A stretch of DNA of 64,000 bases from Thiohalomonas sp041685045 (GCA_041685045.1 JAWLGP010000014.1:57240-121239); one strand, 5' to 3'; numbered from the stretch's first letter, positions 35,708-44,853 are shown. The notes: generated by a model from the sequence alone, not told the origin. Program-made: numbers and translations.

Positions 35708-36187
35708 ATGCTCATCCATTCTAAGTTCAGCGCCCCAGCGGTAACGTTCCCCCACCGCCGATTGCAAGGCTTCGTCGGAACCTGGGTGGGAGTCGAAAAA
35801 CTTTTCTCCGTGCCCTGGCGTCCGGAGGAGAGCGATGCGAAAGGGATTCTCGACTTTCGCATGGGCCTCGGCGATACCTACCTGATCCTGGAATACCGCC
35901 AGCTTCATCCCACACAGGGAGAGTTCGCCGGCATGTGCCTGTACGGCTGGAGCGAAGCCAGGCAGGTATACACCATGCACTGGTTCGACGCCTACGACGA
36001 CGGCGGCACTACGCACTCTCCCGTTGGGCATTGGAACGGAGACGCACTCATTTTCTCCCGGCAGTTCGGGGATCGCCGACAGCGGTTCACCCATCGTCTC
36101 GCCGGAGATCGGTACATCTTCCTAATCGAGTCCAGCGACGGTGATTCCTGGCAAAAGGTGCAGCAAGGGGAATACCGCCGCGCTTGA
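35708..36187 (+). CDS. DUF1579-like protein, first gene of the radical-SAM cluster
   Basis: A 159-residue protein with the pattern of DUF1579 lipocalin-like proteins: LQGFVGTWVGVEKLFSVPW, then GLGDTYLILEYRQ and MCLYGWSEARQVYTMHWFD, ending GDSWQKVQQGEYRR. Such proteins form small beta-barrels of unknown ligand. It lies 39 bases before the NTF2-like gene on the same strand and is probably co-transcribed with the radical-SAM genes. Its role there is unknown; ligand carriage or a lyase-like reaction are possible. Confidence 0.6.
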   Translation: MLIHSKFSAPAVTFPHRRLQGFVGTWVGVEKLFSVPWRPEESDAKGILDFRMGLGDTYLILEYRQLHPTQGEFAGMCLYGWSEARQVYTMHWFDAYDDGGTTHSPVGHWNGDALIFSRQFGDRRQRFTHRLAGDRYIFLIESSDGDSWQKVQQGEYRRA

Positions 36188-36226
36188 TCCGCAGTGCACA
36201 CATCCGCAACGGAAGGGGGTAACACC

Positions 36227-36757
36227 ATGAAACTGTCGCAGCTAAAAGTAAGATCCCTGGGGCCGCTGGACACGATGGCCCTGATCCGCCGCTACTTCGC
36301 CAACGTGAAGGCTATGGACCGGAAGGCGGTCAGCGGCGAGAAGATGTCGGTCGACGCAATCATGAAACTGTGGGATTCGGCCGGGGAATTAAAGCTGACC
36401 GGGCCCGAGCCGATCGGCGAGCGTCTGTATAAAGGAGCGGACGAACTTGCAAAGTTTTATGACGCCCGCGCCCGGGGCATGGACGCGGCGCTCTCGACCA
36501 ACGTTTCGAGGGTCAATCTCGCCAACGCTAAGAGCGCGGACCGCATTACCGTCAGCGGCATACGCTACGTGGTCAATGCAAAAGGGGAAGGCACCGAGGC
36601 CCCGTTCACCCACAATTTCGTCCTTGGCCCCAAGGGCCACATTCAGTCCCTGCATATCCATATCGGTCCCGCGGCGAAGACCTCCGTCGCGCCGGCGGGG
36701 ACGCTGCGGATCCAGGATATGGGGCGCCTCGCGGCGATGGCATGGATGGTGGCCTAA
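36227..36757 (+). CDS. NTF2/SnoaL-like protein in the radical-SAM cluster
   Basis: A 176-residue protein starting MKLSQLKVRSLGPLDTM, with ribosome site GGAAGGGGG seven bases before the ATG. An NTF2-like (SnoaL) fold is suggested by LIRRYFANVKAMDRKAV, LYKGADELAKFYDARA and THNFVLGPKGHIQSLHIHIG. A tail of about 25 residues follows (APAGTLRIQDMGRLAAMAWM). It lies 15 bases upstream of the first radical-SAM enzyme. It could be an enzyme, or a carrier whose tail is the modified substrate; nothing in the sequence decides this. Confidence 0.6.
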   Translation: MKLSQLKVRSLGPLDTMALIRRYFANVKAMDRKAVSGEKMSVDAIMKLWDSAGELKLTGPEPIGERLYKGADELAKFYDARARGMDAALSTNVSRVNLANAKSADRITVSGIRYVVNAKGEGTEAPFTHNFVLGPKGHIQSLHIHIGPAAKTSVAPAGTLRIQDMGRLAAMAWMVA

Positions 36758-36772
36758 TAGATAGGTGACGGC

Positions 36773-37786
36773 ATGGAGCTGAACTCTCCGCTGTACGTAG
36801 TCTGGGAAGTCACCCTCGACTGCAACGCCCGCTGCATCCATTGCTATTCCGATGCCCGCTTCGGCCAGGATGCGCTGTATTGGCCTAGGGAGGCGGCTTT
36901 GGATGTGATCGATCAACTGGCCGACGCCGGGGTGATGATCCTCGCCCTGTCAGGCGGAGAGGTCCTCCTGCACCCGGATTGGAAGGCCCTGGTGGCGCGC
37001 GGGGTGGAGCGCGGCATGCGCGTCACCCTCGCCACCAACGGGTTGGCGGTGGACAGGGAAGTCGCCTCCTACCTTCGTGATGTGGGCGTCTGGAACGTCA
37101 GCGTGAGCATCGACGGGGCGAGAGCGGAAACCCACGACCGCATCCGCCGCATGCAGGGGCTTTTCGATGCCGCATGCCGGGCAGTAAAGCTGCTGACAGC
37201 CGAGGGTGTCCGTGTGACGGTCAACTTCACTCCGATGCGGGCCAACTTCACCGAGGCGGCCGCGGTAGTCGAACTCGCTCGCGATCTGGGCGCCGAAAAG
37301 ATCAATCTGACCGAGTACGTCTACCTCTCGCGAGGAGGTCTGGCGTTAATGCTGCGGCCAGAGCAGCTCAAGGGCGTGCTGGAGGAGTGGATCGCCGCCG
37401 GCGAACGCCACAAGGGGGAGATCGAAGTAGACTGGCACGATTGCCGGGTCGCCCTGCTCCTGCAGGGCGAGGAGGCCGGGCGTTACCGCGGCTGCGGTGC
37501 GGGATACACCCATTGCCGCATTACCGCGTCCGGCGACGTCACCCCGTGCGTCGTGCTTCCCACGGTGGTCGGCAATCTCAGGGACGCACGCTTCAAGGAT
37601 CTCTGGCGAACAGCGCCGGAACTTGCGCGAATCCGCTCCCGCGACAACATCACCGAGGGGAACTGCTCGGACTGCCGCCACAAGGAGCGATGCGGCGGCT
37701 GCCGCGCGGTGAGCCACGCGTACTACGGCCATCCCTATGGTGGCGACCCCACCTGCTGGATTGTCCCCGAAGGGGTGCGGGCATGA
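36773..37786 (+). CDS. Radical SAM/SPASM peptide-modifying enzyme
   Basis: A 337-residue enzyme with the radical-SAM cluster motif CNARCIHC (CxxxCxxC) at about residues 17-24, the SAM-binding GG motif ALSGGEVLLH, and a C-terminal SPASM domain with conserved cysteines (RGCGAGYTHC, TPCVV, then CSDCRHKERCGGC and CW near the end). SPASM enzymes bind extra iron-sulfur clusters and usually modify ribosomal peptides or small proteins. Its stop overlaps the start of a PqqD-like gene by four bases (ATGA), which supports a peptide-modifying role. Confidence 0.85.
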   Translation: MELNSPLYVVWEVTLDCNARCIHCYSDARFGQDALYWPREAALDVIDQLADAGVMILALSGGEVLLHPDWKALVARGVERGMRVTLATNGLAVDREVASYLRDVGVWNVSVSIDGARAETHDRIRRMQGLFDAACRAVKLLTAEGVRVTVNFTPMRANFTEAAAVVELARDLGAEKINLTEYVYLSRGGLALMLRPEQLKGVLEEWIAAGERHKGEIEVDWHDCRVALLLQGEEAGRYRGCGAGYTHCRITASGDVTPCVVLPTVVGNLRDARFKDLWRTAPELARIRSRDNITEGNCSDCRHKERCGGCRAVSHAYYGHPYGGDPTCWIVPEGVRA

Positions 37787-38079
37787 CGATGACGGAAGGG
37801 CTTCTTTTCTGCGTGGACAAGGCGCAAGGGGTGCGCTGCCGGCCAGAGGGGGACGGCGTCTATCTCCTCTACAGCGCCGAGACCGACGAACTGCATCTGG
37901 TCGGTAAAGTCGAGAAGGCGATCTTCGATCTCTGCGACGGCCGCCCGATCGATCAAGTGGTTGCAGCCGCGGAGCCGATGCTGCGGCGCATGGGCGTGAT
38001 GGAGCAGGACCAAGCGGCCGTCGAGACCATGGAATTCCTGCGCGCTATGCAGAAGCGCGCGCTCATCGTATTCCGGTAG
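37783..38079 (+). CDS. PqqD-like peptide-recognition (RRE) protein
   Basis: A 98-residue protein starting MTMTEGLLFCVDKAQGVRC. The block RPEGDGVYLLYSAETDELHL followed by VGKVEKAIFDLCDGRPIDQV is the winged-helix pattern of PqqD and other RiPP recognition elements, which hold the leader part of a precursor for the radical-SAM enzyme. It overlaps the upstream SPASM gene by four bases and lies two bases before the next radical-SAM gene. This is the strongest hint that the cluster modifies a peptide. Confidence 0.75.
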   Translation: MTMTEGLLFCVDKAQGVRCRPEGDGVYLLYSAETDELHLVGKVEKAIFDLCDGRPIDQVVAAAEPMLRRMGVMEQDQAAVETMEFLRAMQKRALIVFR

Positions 38080-38081
38080 CC

Positions 38082-39533
38082 GTGGATCCGAGGCCGGTCG
38101 TTTTCCTGCAACCTCCGGCGGACTTCGCCAACTCGCGTCCTTGTCTCGACGACAAACAGTACGGTCTGGGCATTCTCGCCCTAATGGCGTGGATGGAGCG
38201 GCACGGGTTTTCCGTCGTCGGGCTCCATCTTCCCTTGGCGTTCCACAGCGGCGTCGACTGGACCCAGATCGAGGAGCGGCTCGCCGGGATCCGACCCCTC
38301 GTGTTCGCGCTCGGGTTGAATTGGGTCCATTTCAGCGCCGGCGCCCTCCAGCTCGCGGAGCGCCTGAAGAAACGCTTCCCCGAGGTGCCGGTGGTCGTCG
38401 GCGGGCAGCACGCCACCCTCTTCGCGGACGAAGTGCTGCGCGAGGGGAGCGGCAGTGTCGATGCCGTCATCGTCGGCGAGGGCGAGCGCCCCCTGCTCGG
38501 CCTGTGCCGGGCGCTCCGGGACGGCAACGGCATTCCCGAGGAACTGCCCGGGCTGGCGCGGCCGGCCGCGCCGGCCGCCGCCCCGGATGTCGAGCCGCAG
38601 GTGGACACCCTGCCGCCCTACTCGTACCGTTCGGTCTGGCCCGAGGCGCAGGACACCTCCGCCGGTGCACTGAGCACGGCCCGCGGCGCCTGCCCCTACC
38701 GCTGCGCCTGGTGCATCGAGGCGGTGATCGGAAAACTGCAGGGACGGCGCAAGCTGATCTTTCACTCGCCCGCGCGCATCGCCGATCAAGTGGAAAAGCT
38801 CCTGGCGGAAGGCGTCACCCGGTTCACCGTCCAGGACAACTTCTTTGTCGGAGGCGACCGCCTGATCTCCGCCGTCGCCGAGGAGCTGGCGCAGCGTAAC
38901 CTCCGGCCGGCGCACCTGAACGTCTTCGCCCACCCGGAAAGCTACTCGGAGGAGGGGTTCGCCGCCCTCGCGGCGGTGGCGGAGAGGGCCAGCGTGGACT
39001 TCGGCGTCGAGACCGGCTGCCCCGAGGTGGCGGGCAGGAATCACCGTGAGATGGATCCCGCCCAGGTGGTCGCTGCGGTCGAGACCGCCATGCGGTGCGG
39101 TGTCGAGCCCTACACGTGGTGGATGGTCGGGCTGCCGGGCGAGAGCGAGGTGTCGCTGCGGCGCACGGAGGAGCTGATCCGAAGCACAATGGGCGCCGGC
39201 GGGATCCCCCGGTGGGTCAGCCCGCTCATCCTGTTTCCCGGCACGGCTATCTTCCGTAACCCAGAGGCCTACGGCGTCGCGCTCCGGTTCACCGGCTTCC
39301 ACGATTTCATGCGCTTTTCCACCACCACTCTGGCCGAAGCGCTGCTGTTCCAGGATCTGTCCACCCACTCCCTCCGGGGTGTCCCGGAGAGCTGGACGGG
39401 CGACGCCTCGCTCCATCTGCGGCGCTTCATCCACTCTCGGTTCGACCTGCTGGAGGCGCGCTATCCCCCGACGGAGCGGCTGCGCCCCGACCTGGATGCG
39501 GCGCGCAGGACCATCGCCCAATCGTTCCTGTGA
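38082..39533 (+). CDS. B12-binding-type radical SAM enzyme
   Basis: A 483-residue protein starting at GTG 38082. The N-terminal 190 residues have the layout of a cobalamin-binding Rossmann domain (VVFLQPPADFANSRP, VVVGGQHATLFADEVL, VDAVIVGEGERPLLGLC); the usual DxHxxG histidine is not obvious, so B12 may bind base-off without that ligand or not at all. The radical-SAM core has ACPYRCAWCIE (CxxxCxxC) near residue 205 and FGVETGCPEVAGRN. Such enzymes often methylate unactivated carbons. Its stop overlaps the next gene start. Confidence 0.8.
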   Translation: MDPRPVVFLQPPADFANSRPCLDDKQYGLGILALMAWMERHGFSVVGLHLPLAFHSGVDWTQIEERLAGIRPLVFALGLNWVHFSAGALQLAERLKKRFPEVPVVVGGQHATLFADEVLREGSGSVDAVIVGEGERPLLGLCRALRDGNGIPEELPGLARPAAPAAAPDVEPQVDTLPPYSYRSVWPEAQDTSAGALSTARGACPYRCAWCIEAVIGKLQGRRKLIFHSPARIADQVEKLLAEGVTRFTVQDNFFVGGDRLISAVAEELAQRNLRPAHLNVFAHPESYSEEGFAALAAVAERASVDFGVETGCPEVAGRNHREMDPAQVVAAVETAMRCGVEPYTWWMVGLPGESEVSLRRTEELIRSTMGAGGIPRWVSPLILFPGTAIFRNPEAYGVALRFTGFHDFMRFSTTTLAEALLFQDLSTHSLRGVPESWTGDASLHLRRFIHSRFDLLEARYPPTERLRPDLDAARRTIAQSFL

Positions 39534-40522
39534 TCGGAGGAAACTTGTACCGGCCCAAATATCCGCTTCACGTCGTGATCATCCTCGACCACCGCTGCAA
39601 TCTCACCTGCACGCACTGCTCGTCGAACGCAGGCCCCGGCCACGGCGGCGGCTTCGACACTGCCCGCGCGCGGGACCTCATCGACCAGCTGGCGGACGTG
39701 GGCGTTCTCGACGTGGCGCTGTCGGGGGGGGAACCGCTGCTGCGCAAGGATCTGGAGAGCCTGATCGCCCATGCCCGCGCCCGCGGGTTGGCCGTCGGGA
39801 CGAGCACCAACGGCTTTGCCTTAACCCACCGGCGCGCCCGGCACTTGGCCGTGGCCGGCCTCTCGCGCCTTCAGGTCAGTATCGACGGACCGGAGGATAT
39901 CCATGATCGGATCCGTGGACCGGGCGCATTCCAGGCGGCGGCCCGCGCGGTGGTGCAAGCACGCGATGCCGGCCTGAGGACCCATGTCTGTTTCACCGCC
40001 ATGGCAAGCAACCAAGCGTACCTGGACGAGACCATCGACATCGCCGCCAGACTGGGGGCACGCGGCTTCAATCTATCGCAATACATAGCCACGGGCCGGG
40101 GGACGGCGCGGGAAGATCTCTCCGCGGCTCAGGCACGGCAAGTCCTGGAAACCTGGATCGCGGCGCGCCGCCGACACCCCGCCATGCACTTCACGGCCCA
40201 CTCGGCAGGGCTGTCCGATTTGGGCGAGGAATGGCGCGACGCCGGCTGCCAGGCGGGGATCTCCATTGCCTGTGTCACGGCGCGGGGCGATGTCACCCCC
40301 TGCGTGATGATGCCGCTCAGCCTCGGACGCTTGGATCGGCGCGGGTTCCGCGAGATCTGGGAAAATGCTCCCCTTTTGCGCAAGCTGCGGGCGCGGGCCG
40401 TCGACGGCGCCTGCCGCGCCTGCGTCCATCGCCGGGGGTGCGGCGGATGCCGCGCCGCATCGCTTGCCGCGACGGGCGATCCGCTGGGCGGCGATCCCCG
40501 CTGCTGGCGCGCCGCGGGCTAG
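39530..40522 (+). CDS. Second radical SAM/SPASM enzyme
   Basis: A 330-residue enzyme with CNLTCTHC, the GG motif ALSGGEPLLRKDL, and SPASM cysteines (AGCQAGISIACVTARGD, VTPCVMM, CRACVHRRGCGGC, CW at the end). It resembles the enzyme at 36773 in layout but differs in sequence. GTG at 39530 overlaps the upstream stop; a TTG at 39545 behind GGAGG is an alternative start. Its 3' end overlaps the convergent tautomerase gene by four bases. Confidence 0.82.
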   Translation: MIGGNLYRPKYPLHVVIILDHRCNLTCTHCSSNAGPGHGGGFDTARARDLIDQLADVGVLDVALSGGEPLLRKDLESLIAHARARGLAVGTSTNGFALTHRRARHLAVAGLSRLQVSIDGPEDIHDRIRGPGAFQAAARAVVQARDAGLRTHVCFTAMASNQAYLDETIDIAARLGARGFNLSQYIATGRGTAREDLSAAQARQVLETWIAARRRHPAMHFTAHSAGLSDLGEEWRDAGCQAGISIACVTARGDVTPCVMMPLSLGRLDRRGFREIWENAPLLRKLRARAVDGACRACVHRRGCGGCRAASLAATGDPLGGDPRCWRAAG

Positions 40523-40746
40523 TCCCTTTCCCGATATAGCCGTTCGCGCTCGGCCAGCTCCGGGATCGCGTCGGTCAACAATTGCCCGCCGACCGCGATG
40601 TTGTCGTAGGAGTGCTCTTCGATGTGAATGACGAGGTTTTCCGCGCCGAGCCCGGTGGAGCGTTCGAACGCCTCGGTCAGAGCGGCGACGCAGGCAACCT
40701 TCTTCTCCCGTACAAGGCGAGGGCAGTAGACGACGATGTGGGGCAT
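40519..40746 (-). CDS. 4-oxalocrotonate tautomerase-family protein
   Basis: A 75-residue protein starting MPHIVVYCPR, so Pro2 would become the catalytic N-terminal proline after Met removal. The rest (LTEAFERSTGLGAENLVIHI, then NIAVGGQLL) fits the small tautomerase family, which interconverts keto and enol forms as a hexamer or similar assembly. ATG at 40746 has GGAGG seven bases upstream. It is convergent with the radical-SAM genes, so it may or may not belong to their pathway. Confidence 0.78.
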   Translation of the reverse strand: MPHIVVYCPRLVREKKVACVAALTEAFERSTGLGAENLVIHIEEHSYDNIAVGGQLLTDAIPELAERERLYRERD

Positions 40747-41286
40747 GGTAGTCCTCCAATGGAAACTAGCCTCGCGGCCGTCCGATACCTGGCGACCGCG
40801 GGCACGGGCTTTACGTTCGGTAACCTCTGCATCACTTCGGTTGCTCGTAGAGTAGTTGACGGCGTTTCCGGAATTCGAAAACCTTTGCGCCTACCCTTCC
40901 GTGCCATGGGTGTTCAGTGCGTTTATCAGAGCGCTCTCTGTGTCGGGGCATATGCGCGGAGCATACGGGGTCTTTCGTGTTCTTCGGCGGCTTCACCAGC
41001 TTTGATACCGCTGATCTCTCGATGACAGGCATCCTAATCTGCACCCTAGCTGCGGAAAAAGAAGGCTCTTCCGGCCGATTACCATCTGAAAGAAATTTCA
41101 AGTCCAGGCTCGTTCACTCGCCGCGGCGGCGATCTCGCCTCCGCGCAAAGCGCGGCACCCCAGCAGCCAAAAACCGCTGCTCCCGCGCATTTCCGCACTC
41201 ATGTCGGCACCGCGGCCGGCGTCTCCAGTTAGCCCACCGGTGAGCCCCTTGGTCTACCCCTTTTCTTGCAGGTAACCTGCTGCGAT
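40747..41286. other. Intergenic region without a supported gene
   Basis: 540 bases between the tautomerase and the Sel1 gene. The open frames here show no ribosome sites or family patterns. Several GC-rich hairpins are present around 41115-41160, none followed by a T run. Confidence 0.45.
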
Positions 41287-42435
41287 TCACTGTCGCTCAA
41301 CTTCGCTAGAAGCGATGTAGCCGACCACGTGCCCCTCGCGGTGATAGACCTCAAGCCAACCACCACGGGTTGCGCCAATGCGATATACGACATCCCCTTC
41401 TTCCACCTGTTGAAGAATGGGGCTAGTCGTGTCCGGTTCTGAACGTATTTCTGCCACGGGCTGTTTAACCCGATAGTGGGCAACGTCCCGGCGGAATAGG
41501 ACCAAGTTGTCTGCGGCTATAGCATTACCCTGCTGCGCCGCTAGAGCTGACCAGTAGACCGCCGTTTCCGAATTTCTCTCAACGCCTTCACCATTTGCGT
41601 ACAAGTACCCAAGTTTCGATTGGGCCGGAGCACCTCCTTTTGCCGCAGATTTATGGAACAGCTCCAGCGCCTGAGAATAATCCGCAGGCACACCGCGCCC
41701 CGTTTCGTACGCAACACCGAGATTGTACTGGGCTAGCACGTGTCCTTGCTCGGCTGCTTTCCGGAGCCAAGCAACGGCCGCAGACTCGTCCTTGCGTACG
41801 CCAAGCCCTAGCCAGTACATTGAAGCGAGGTTCGCTTGCGCGTCGGAATAACCCTGTTCAGCAGCTTTCGTATACCACTCAATGGCCTTCACGTAGTCTT
41901 TTGTTGTACCGCGCCCCTTCTCGTACAGTTCTCCGAGCTTGTTTTGACTCTCGACGACTCCGAGTTCGGCCGCTTTGCGTATCCAGCGAAACCCCTCCGC
42001 TTCGTCCTGCGCAACGCCTTCTCCGGCCAGATACATAATGCCGACTTCCCCGAATGCTCCAGGATGCCCCTGTTCCGCAGCCTTCCGGTACCACGCCATC
42101 GCCTTGTCGAAGTCCTGTTGAATACCTTTACCGGTAACGTAAAAGTACGCTATCGCCATCTGGCCGAGTACATGTCCTTGATCTGCGGCTCGTTCGTACC
42201 AGGAGAACGCAGTCCTGTGAGCGCCGGCTACACCGAGCCCCTGTTCGTAAAGTACCCCCAAGTAGAACTGCGACGGGGCATGCCCCTGGTGTGCCAGCGG
42301 CGTCCACAATTCGAGAGCGGCGGAGTACGCTTTGGTATTGAATGCTTCTAGCCCTTCTTCGTACTGGCCATTGCTGCGCCCTGCAGCAAGCGCTAGAGCG
42401 GGAATAAAGGCAAGCGCCAGCAGTAGTTTCTTCAT
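41287..42435 (-). CDS. Secreted Sel1-repeat protein with C-terminal SH3-like domain
   Basis: A 382-residue protein. MKKLLLALAFIPALALAAG is a signal peptide, so ATG 42435 (AAGGA upstream) is the start, not the in-frame ATG at 42480. About eight Sel1 repeats follow, each with the AxxWYxKAAEQGH and YxxGxGV pattern (for example AMAWYRKAAEQGHPGAFGEV). The last 65 residues resemble a bacterial SH3 domain (VAEIRSEPDTTSPIL, GDVVYRIGATRGGWLEV). Such proteins bind other proteins or cell wall in the periplasm. No partner is evident here. Confidence 0.82.
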   Translation of the reverse strand: MKKLLLALAFIPALALAAGRSNGQYEEGLEAFNTKAYSAALELWTPLAHQGHAPSQFYLGVLYEQGLGVAGAHRTAFSWYERAADQGHVLGQMAIAYFYVTGKGIQQDFDKAMAWYRKAAEQGHPGAFGEVGIMYLAGEGVAQDEAEGFRWIRKAAELGVVESQNKLGELYEKGRGTTKDYVKAIEWYTKAAEQGYSDAQANLASMYWLGLGVRKDESAAVAWLRKAAEQGHVLAQYNLGVAYETGRGVPADYSQALELFHKSAAKGGAPAQSKLGYLYANGEGVERNSETAVYWSALAAQQGNAIAADNLVLFRRDVAHYRVKQPVAEIRSEPDTTSPILQQVEEGDVVYRIGATRGGWLEVYHREGHVVGYIASSEVERQ

Positions 42436-42540
42436 GCTCAGTCCTTGGTGGCAAGATTCCAATATGAGGTTTTCGGTCACTTCGCGGGCAGGCGGGCATT
42501 AGCCGCTCATAAGACGTAATCAAGACAAGTGCCTTGCGCT

Positions 42541-43299
42541 TCAGCGGTTTGCCGCTTGCCGATCAATCTTCGTGTCGATGCGGTAGAAAACGGTGATAAG
42601 GCTGCGCGATCCATCCTCGTTTTCCGCTACGACGAAGTGCAGAGTGCCGTCAGGATGTCGCCACGCCCGTGCCGTTCGATCGCCGTACAGGCGTGCCTTG
42701 TGCTTCTCCACCTTCGGAGGCAGCGCGACCGGGGACAGTTCCGCGTTCTGTAGTCGCTTCACCAGCGATGCCCACGTGCGGGTGAGGTCACCCTCCGAAA
42801 ACCTTTCCTCATACTGCTCGATAGCGTGCTTGGTGACGGTGATCCGCCCCATGCGTGGTGTGTCCACAGATTCGAAGCGAGGCCCTTCAACGACCAATTC
42901 GTCATGTTCGACCTGGTCGATCTCACCCGGGATCCAGGTCGCCTTCTTGGCGACGGTTATCGTCGCCTCGTGGTACCGGGTCACCAGGAAAGCAGCGTAG
43001 GGCGCCAGGTCTTTTTTGTTCGAGGTGCCGTGCTTCAATTTGCGAATGGCACCCCGTGAGACGTCTAGGATAATGCCCTTGCCCGTGCGGTTGCTGCCCA
43101 TTACTTCTTTGTCGGACAGAAGAAACTGTACAGCGGCGAGTTCGGCGGCCGTACCGAGGTCCGACAGCGAACGGTCTGCCCGGAACTCCACCCGGATGCG
43201 ACCAACCCGACCGCCGATCCGCCAGCATACGATGAACTCTCCGTCTTGGCCGGACTGAGGGATCAGCTGCGTATGCAGGGTGTGTGATTCAGCGGACAT
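42541..43299 (-). CDS. Hypothetical protein next to the mobile-element core
   Basis: A 252-residue protein starting MSAESHTLHTQLIPQ at ATG 43299; the longer open frame to 43638 overlaps a terminator and is not used. The C-terminal third (ITVTKHAIEQYEERFSEGD, then HPDGTLHFVVAENEDGSRS) resembles proteins that sense or process small RNAs or phage factors only loosely, and I do not recognise the family. It lies downstream of the intrinsic terminator of the gene train, so it probably has its own promoter. Confidence 0.6.
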   Translation of the reverse strand: MSAESHTLHTQLIPQSGQDGEFIVCWRIGGRVGRIRVEFRADRSLSDLGTAAELAAVQFLLSDKEVMGSNRTGKGIILDVSRGAIRKLKHGTSNKKDLAPYAAFLVTRYHEATITVAKKATWIPGEIDQVEHDELVVEGPRFESVDTPRMGRITVTKHAIEQYEERFSEGDLTRTWASLVKRLQNAELSPVALPPKVEKHKARLYGDRTARAWRHPDGTLHFVVAENEDGSRSLITVFYRIDTKIDRQAANR

Positions 43300-43365
43300 C
43301 TTCGGTTTCAGGCCTCCCGTTTGGGGTGAAGTTACCACCGTACGGCGTTTATTCAAGAGGCGAAG

Positions 43366-43400
43366 AAAAACCCCCGGTCGGCGAGCGCCGGCGCGGGGGT
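43366..43400 (-). terminator. Intrinsic terminator closing the minus-strand gene train
   Basis: On the minus strand ACCCCCG pairs with CGGGGG around an inner GC-rich arm (GCGCCGGCG side), followed directly by TTTTTC. It lies six bases after the stop of the small gene at 43406. Confidence 0.8.
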
Positions 43401-43405
43401 CTGGG

Positions 43406-43663
43406 TTAGTGAGGAGAGTTGATGTAATCGACCATTCGGCGAGCCATTTCCGCAAATGGTCCGCGGTAGTCCACTGGCATTTGCCGTGCGAACCTTGCCT
43501 GAACCACCATGCGTTGGACTGCCTGCAGGTCGGTGGCGTACCGTTCCCACAAGAGTTGCCGGTACGCTTTTTCATCTCCCTCCCAGCCGGCCGGGGGCGA
43601 AAACGGACATTCCCGATCCGCTCCCGGGGTGGTTTCAACCAACCGCATATTGAGTACAGCCAT
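43406..43663 (-). CDS. Small hypothetical protein
   Basis: An 85-residue protein starting MAVLNMRLVETTPGAD at ATG 43663, with GGGGA upstream, 11 bases after the primase stop. The C-terminal half is helical (EKAYRQLLWERYATDLQAVQ, then FAEMARRMVDYINS). The gene has no separate structured leader, unlike most of its neighbours, and is the last gene before the terminator. I do not recognise it. Confidence 0.6.
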   Translation of the reverse strand: MAVLNMRLVETTPGADRECPFSPPAGWEGDEKAYRQLLWERYATDLQAVQRMVVQARFARQMPVDYRGPFAEMARRMVDYINSPH

Positions 43664-43674
43664 GGCAGTTCCCC

Positions 43675-44853
43675 CTATGCGACATAACGGCGCCCGACCG
43701 CAGTGACTAGAGCAGGGTGAGGAAACCCATTCTGGCCCATCTGCCGCCACACGTCGTTCCAGTCAACGCCCTTGGCGTTTTCCGGGATCTCCAGCGGCGG
43801 GAGCAGGATCTTGGCAGGAATGCCCTTCTCCCACATCCGACGCTTGAGCTCCTTTGCCGCCTCGAGGCCAGCGCCCGATCGATCCTTGTCCGCCCAGATG
43901 ACCAGCTGCTCGACCCCTTTGGGAGGGTTGAACTTCGCCAGCAGCGTTGCGGAATAGGTCGACCACACCGGCATCCGGGTAGCCCGGTTGCCGGACAGCG
44001 CCGTCTCGATCCCTTCGGCTACACCCAGCACCTTTCCCGGTGCGAAGAGCGGGATACCTCCCCCAGCGAGATTCCGATCCGAGGGGTAGGATGCCAGCTT
44101 CTTCGGCTTCTCCACCGGCAGCTTTTTACCGCCGGCGGTCAGGTAGGTGCGATGTAGCGTTCCGGGCCGGTGGAACTCATCCAGCATGAGCCAGAGCATC
44201 GCTGGGAAGTCCCCGAGGTGCTCCTTGTCAGCCGTGTAGTACGGCAGCGCCGGATGGAACCGTACAGCCGGATTACCAACGGCTTGGTGGCCGCTCAGTC
44301 CACGGCTGGCCAAGTACAGCCACAACGGCTTGCTGGCAGGGTCGGTTAGCGGAAGGCCTTCGTCCCAGCGCTGGAGCAGGCTTTCACGATAAGCCGTGTC
44401 CCTCGCTGCACGTTTGCGCTCACGCTCTTGCTGCTGCTCCTGTCGGCGGCGAAGCTCCTCTTCAGAGATGGTCGGTTGCGTGACCTTCCCTGTTGCTCCG
44501 TCCGGGATCAGGAAGCCATCGTCATCGACCTTGAAGCCGAGATGACGCGCGACCTCCACCAGGGCGGCGAGGAAACTCCAGCCGTTCGCCTCCTGAAGCA
44601 GTGCGAAACCGTCCTTCCACTGCCCGCAGGAGCAAATGGCTGCGCCGGTTTCATCAGAGCTTCCATTCTTGGCCCGGGGGCCGTCGAAACGGAAGTCGTT
44701 TTCGCCCCCATGGAAGGGGCACGTGACATGCGTACCGAGCTTGGCATCCAGGGCTTCGCCCAAGACGCCCCCGGCCAGCGCACGCAGGATATCCAGCCAA
44801 CGACCGCGAGCATGTTCCCGGACGTCACTGGCCTCTACAGGCTTCTTCTTCAT
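43675..44853 (-). CDS. Mobile-element DNA primase with zinc finger and TOPRIM domain
   Basis: A 392-residue protein. The N-terminus has a primase zinc-binding region (HVTCPFHGGENDFRFDG and ICSCGQWKDG). A charged linker follows, then a TOPRIM domain with AEGIETALS (catalytic glutamate) and VIWADKDRSGAGLEAA (DxD motif). The layout fits the P4/TraC-like primases of plasmids and integrative elements, which make primers for replication of the element or its transferred strand. ATG at 44853 has CAGGAGG upstream. The helicase domain of longer P4-type proteins is absent. Confidence 0.75.
   Translation of the reverse strand: MKKKPVEASDVREHARGRWLDILRALAGGVLGEALDAKLGTHVTCPFHGGENDFRFDGPRAKNGSSDETGAAICSCGQWKDGFALLQEANGWSFLAALVEVARHLGFKVDDDGFLIPDGATGKVTQPTISEEELRRRQEQQQERERKRAARDTAYRESLLQRWDEGLPLTDPASKPLWLYLASRGLSGHQAVGNPAVRFHPALPYYTADKEHLGDFPAMLWLMLDEFHRPGTLHRTYLTAGGKKLPVEKPKKLASYPSDRNLAGGGIPLFAPGKVLGVAEGIETALSGNRATRMPVWSTYSATLLAKFNPPKGVEQLVIWADKDRSGAGLEAAKELKRRMWEKGIPAKILLPPLEIPENAKGVDWNDVWRQMGQNGFPHPALVTAVGRRYVA

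Noticed and set aside
38181..39521. 446-residue minus-strand open frame
   Set aside because: Shadow of the B12-type radical-SAM gene in GC-rich DNA; composition is arginine/glycine-rich and no ribosome site is present.
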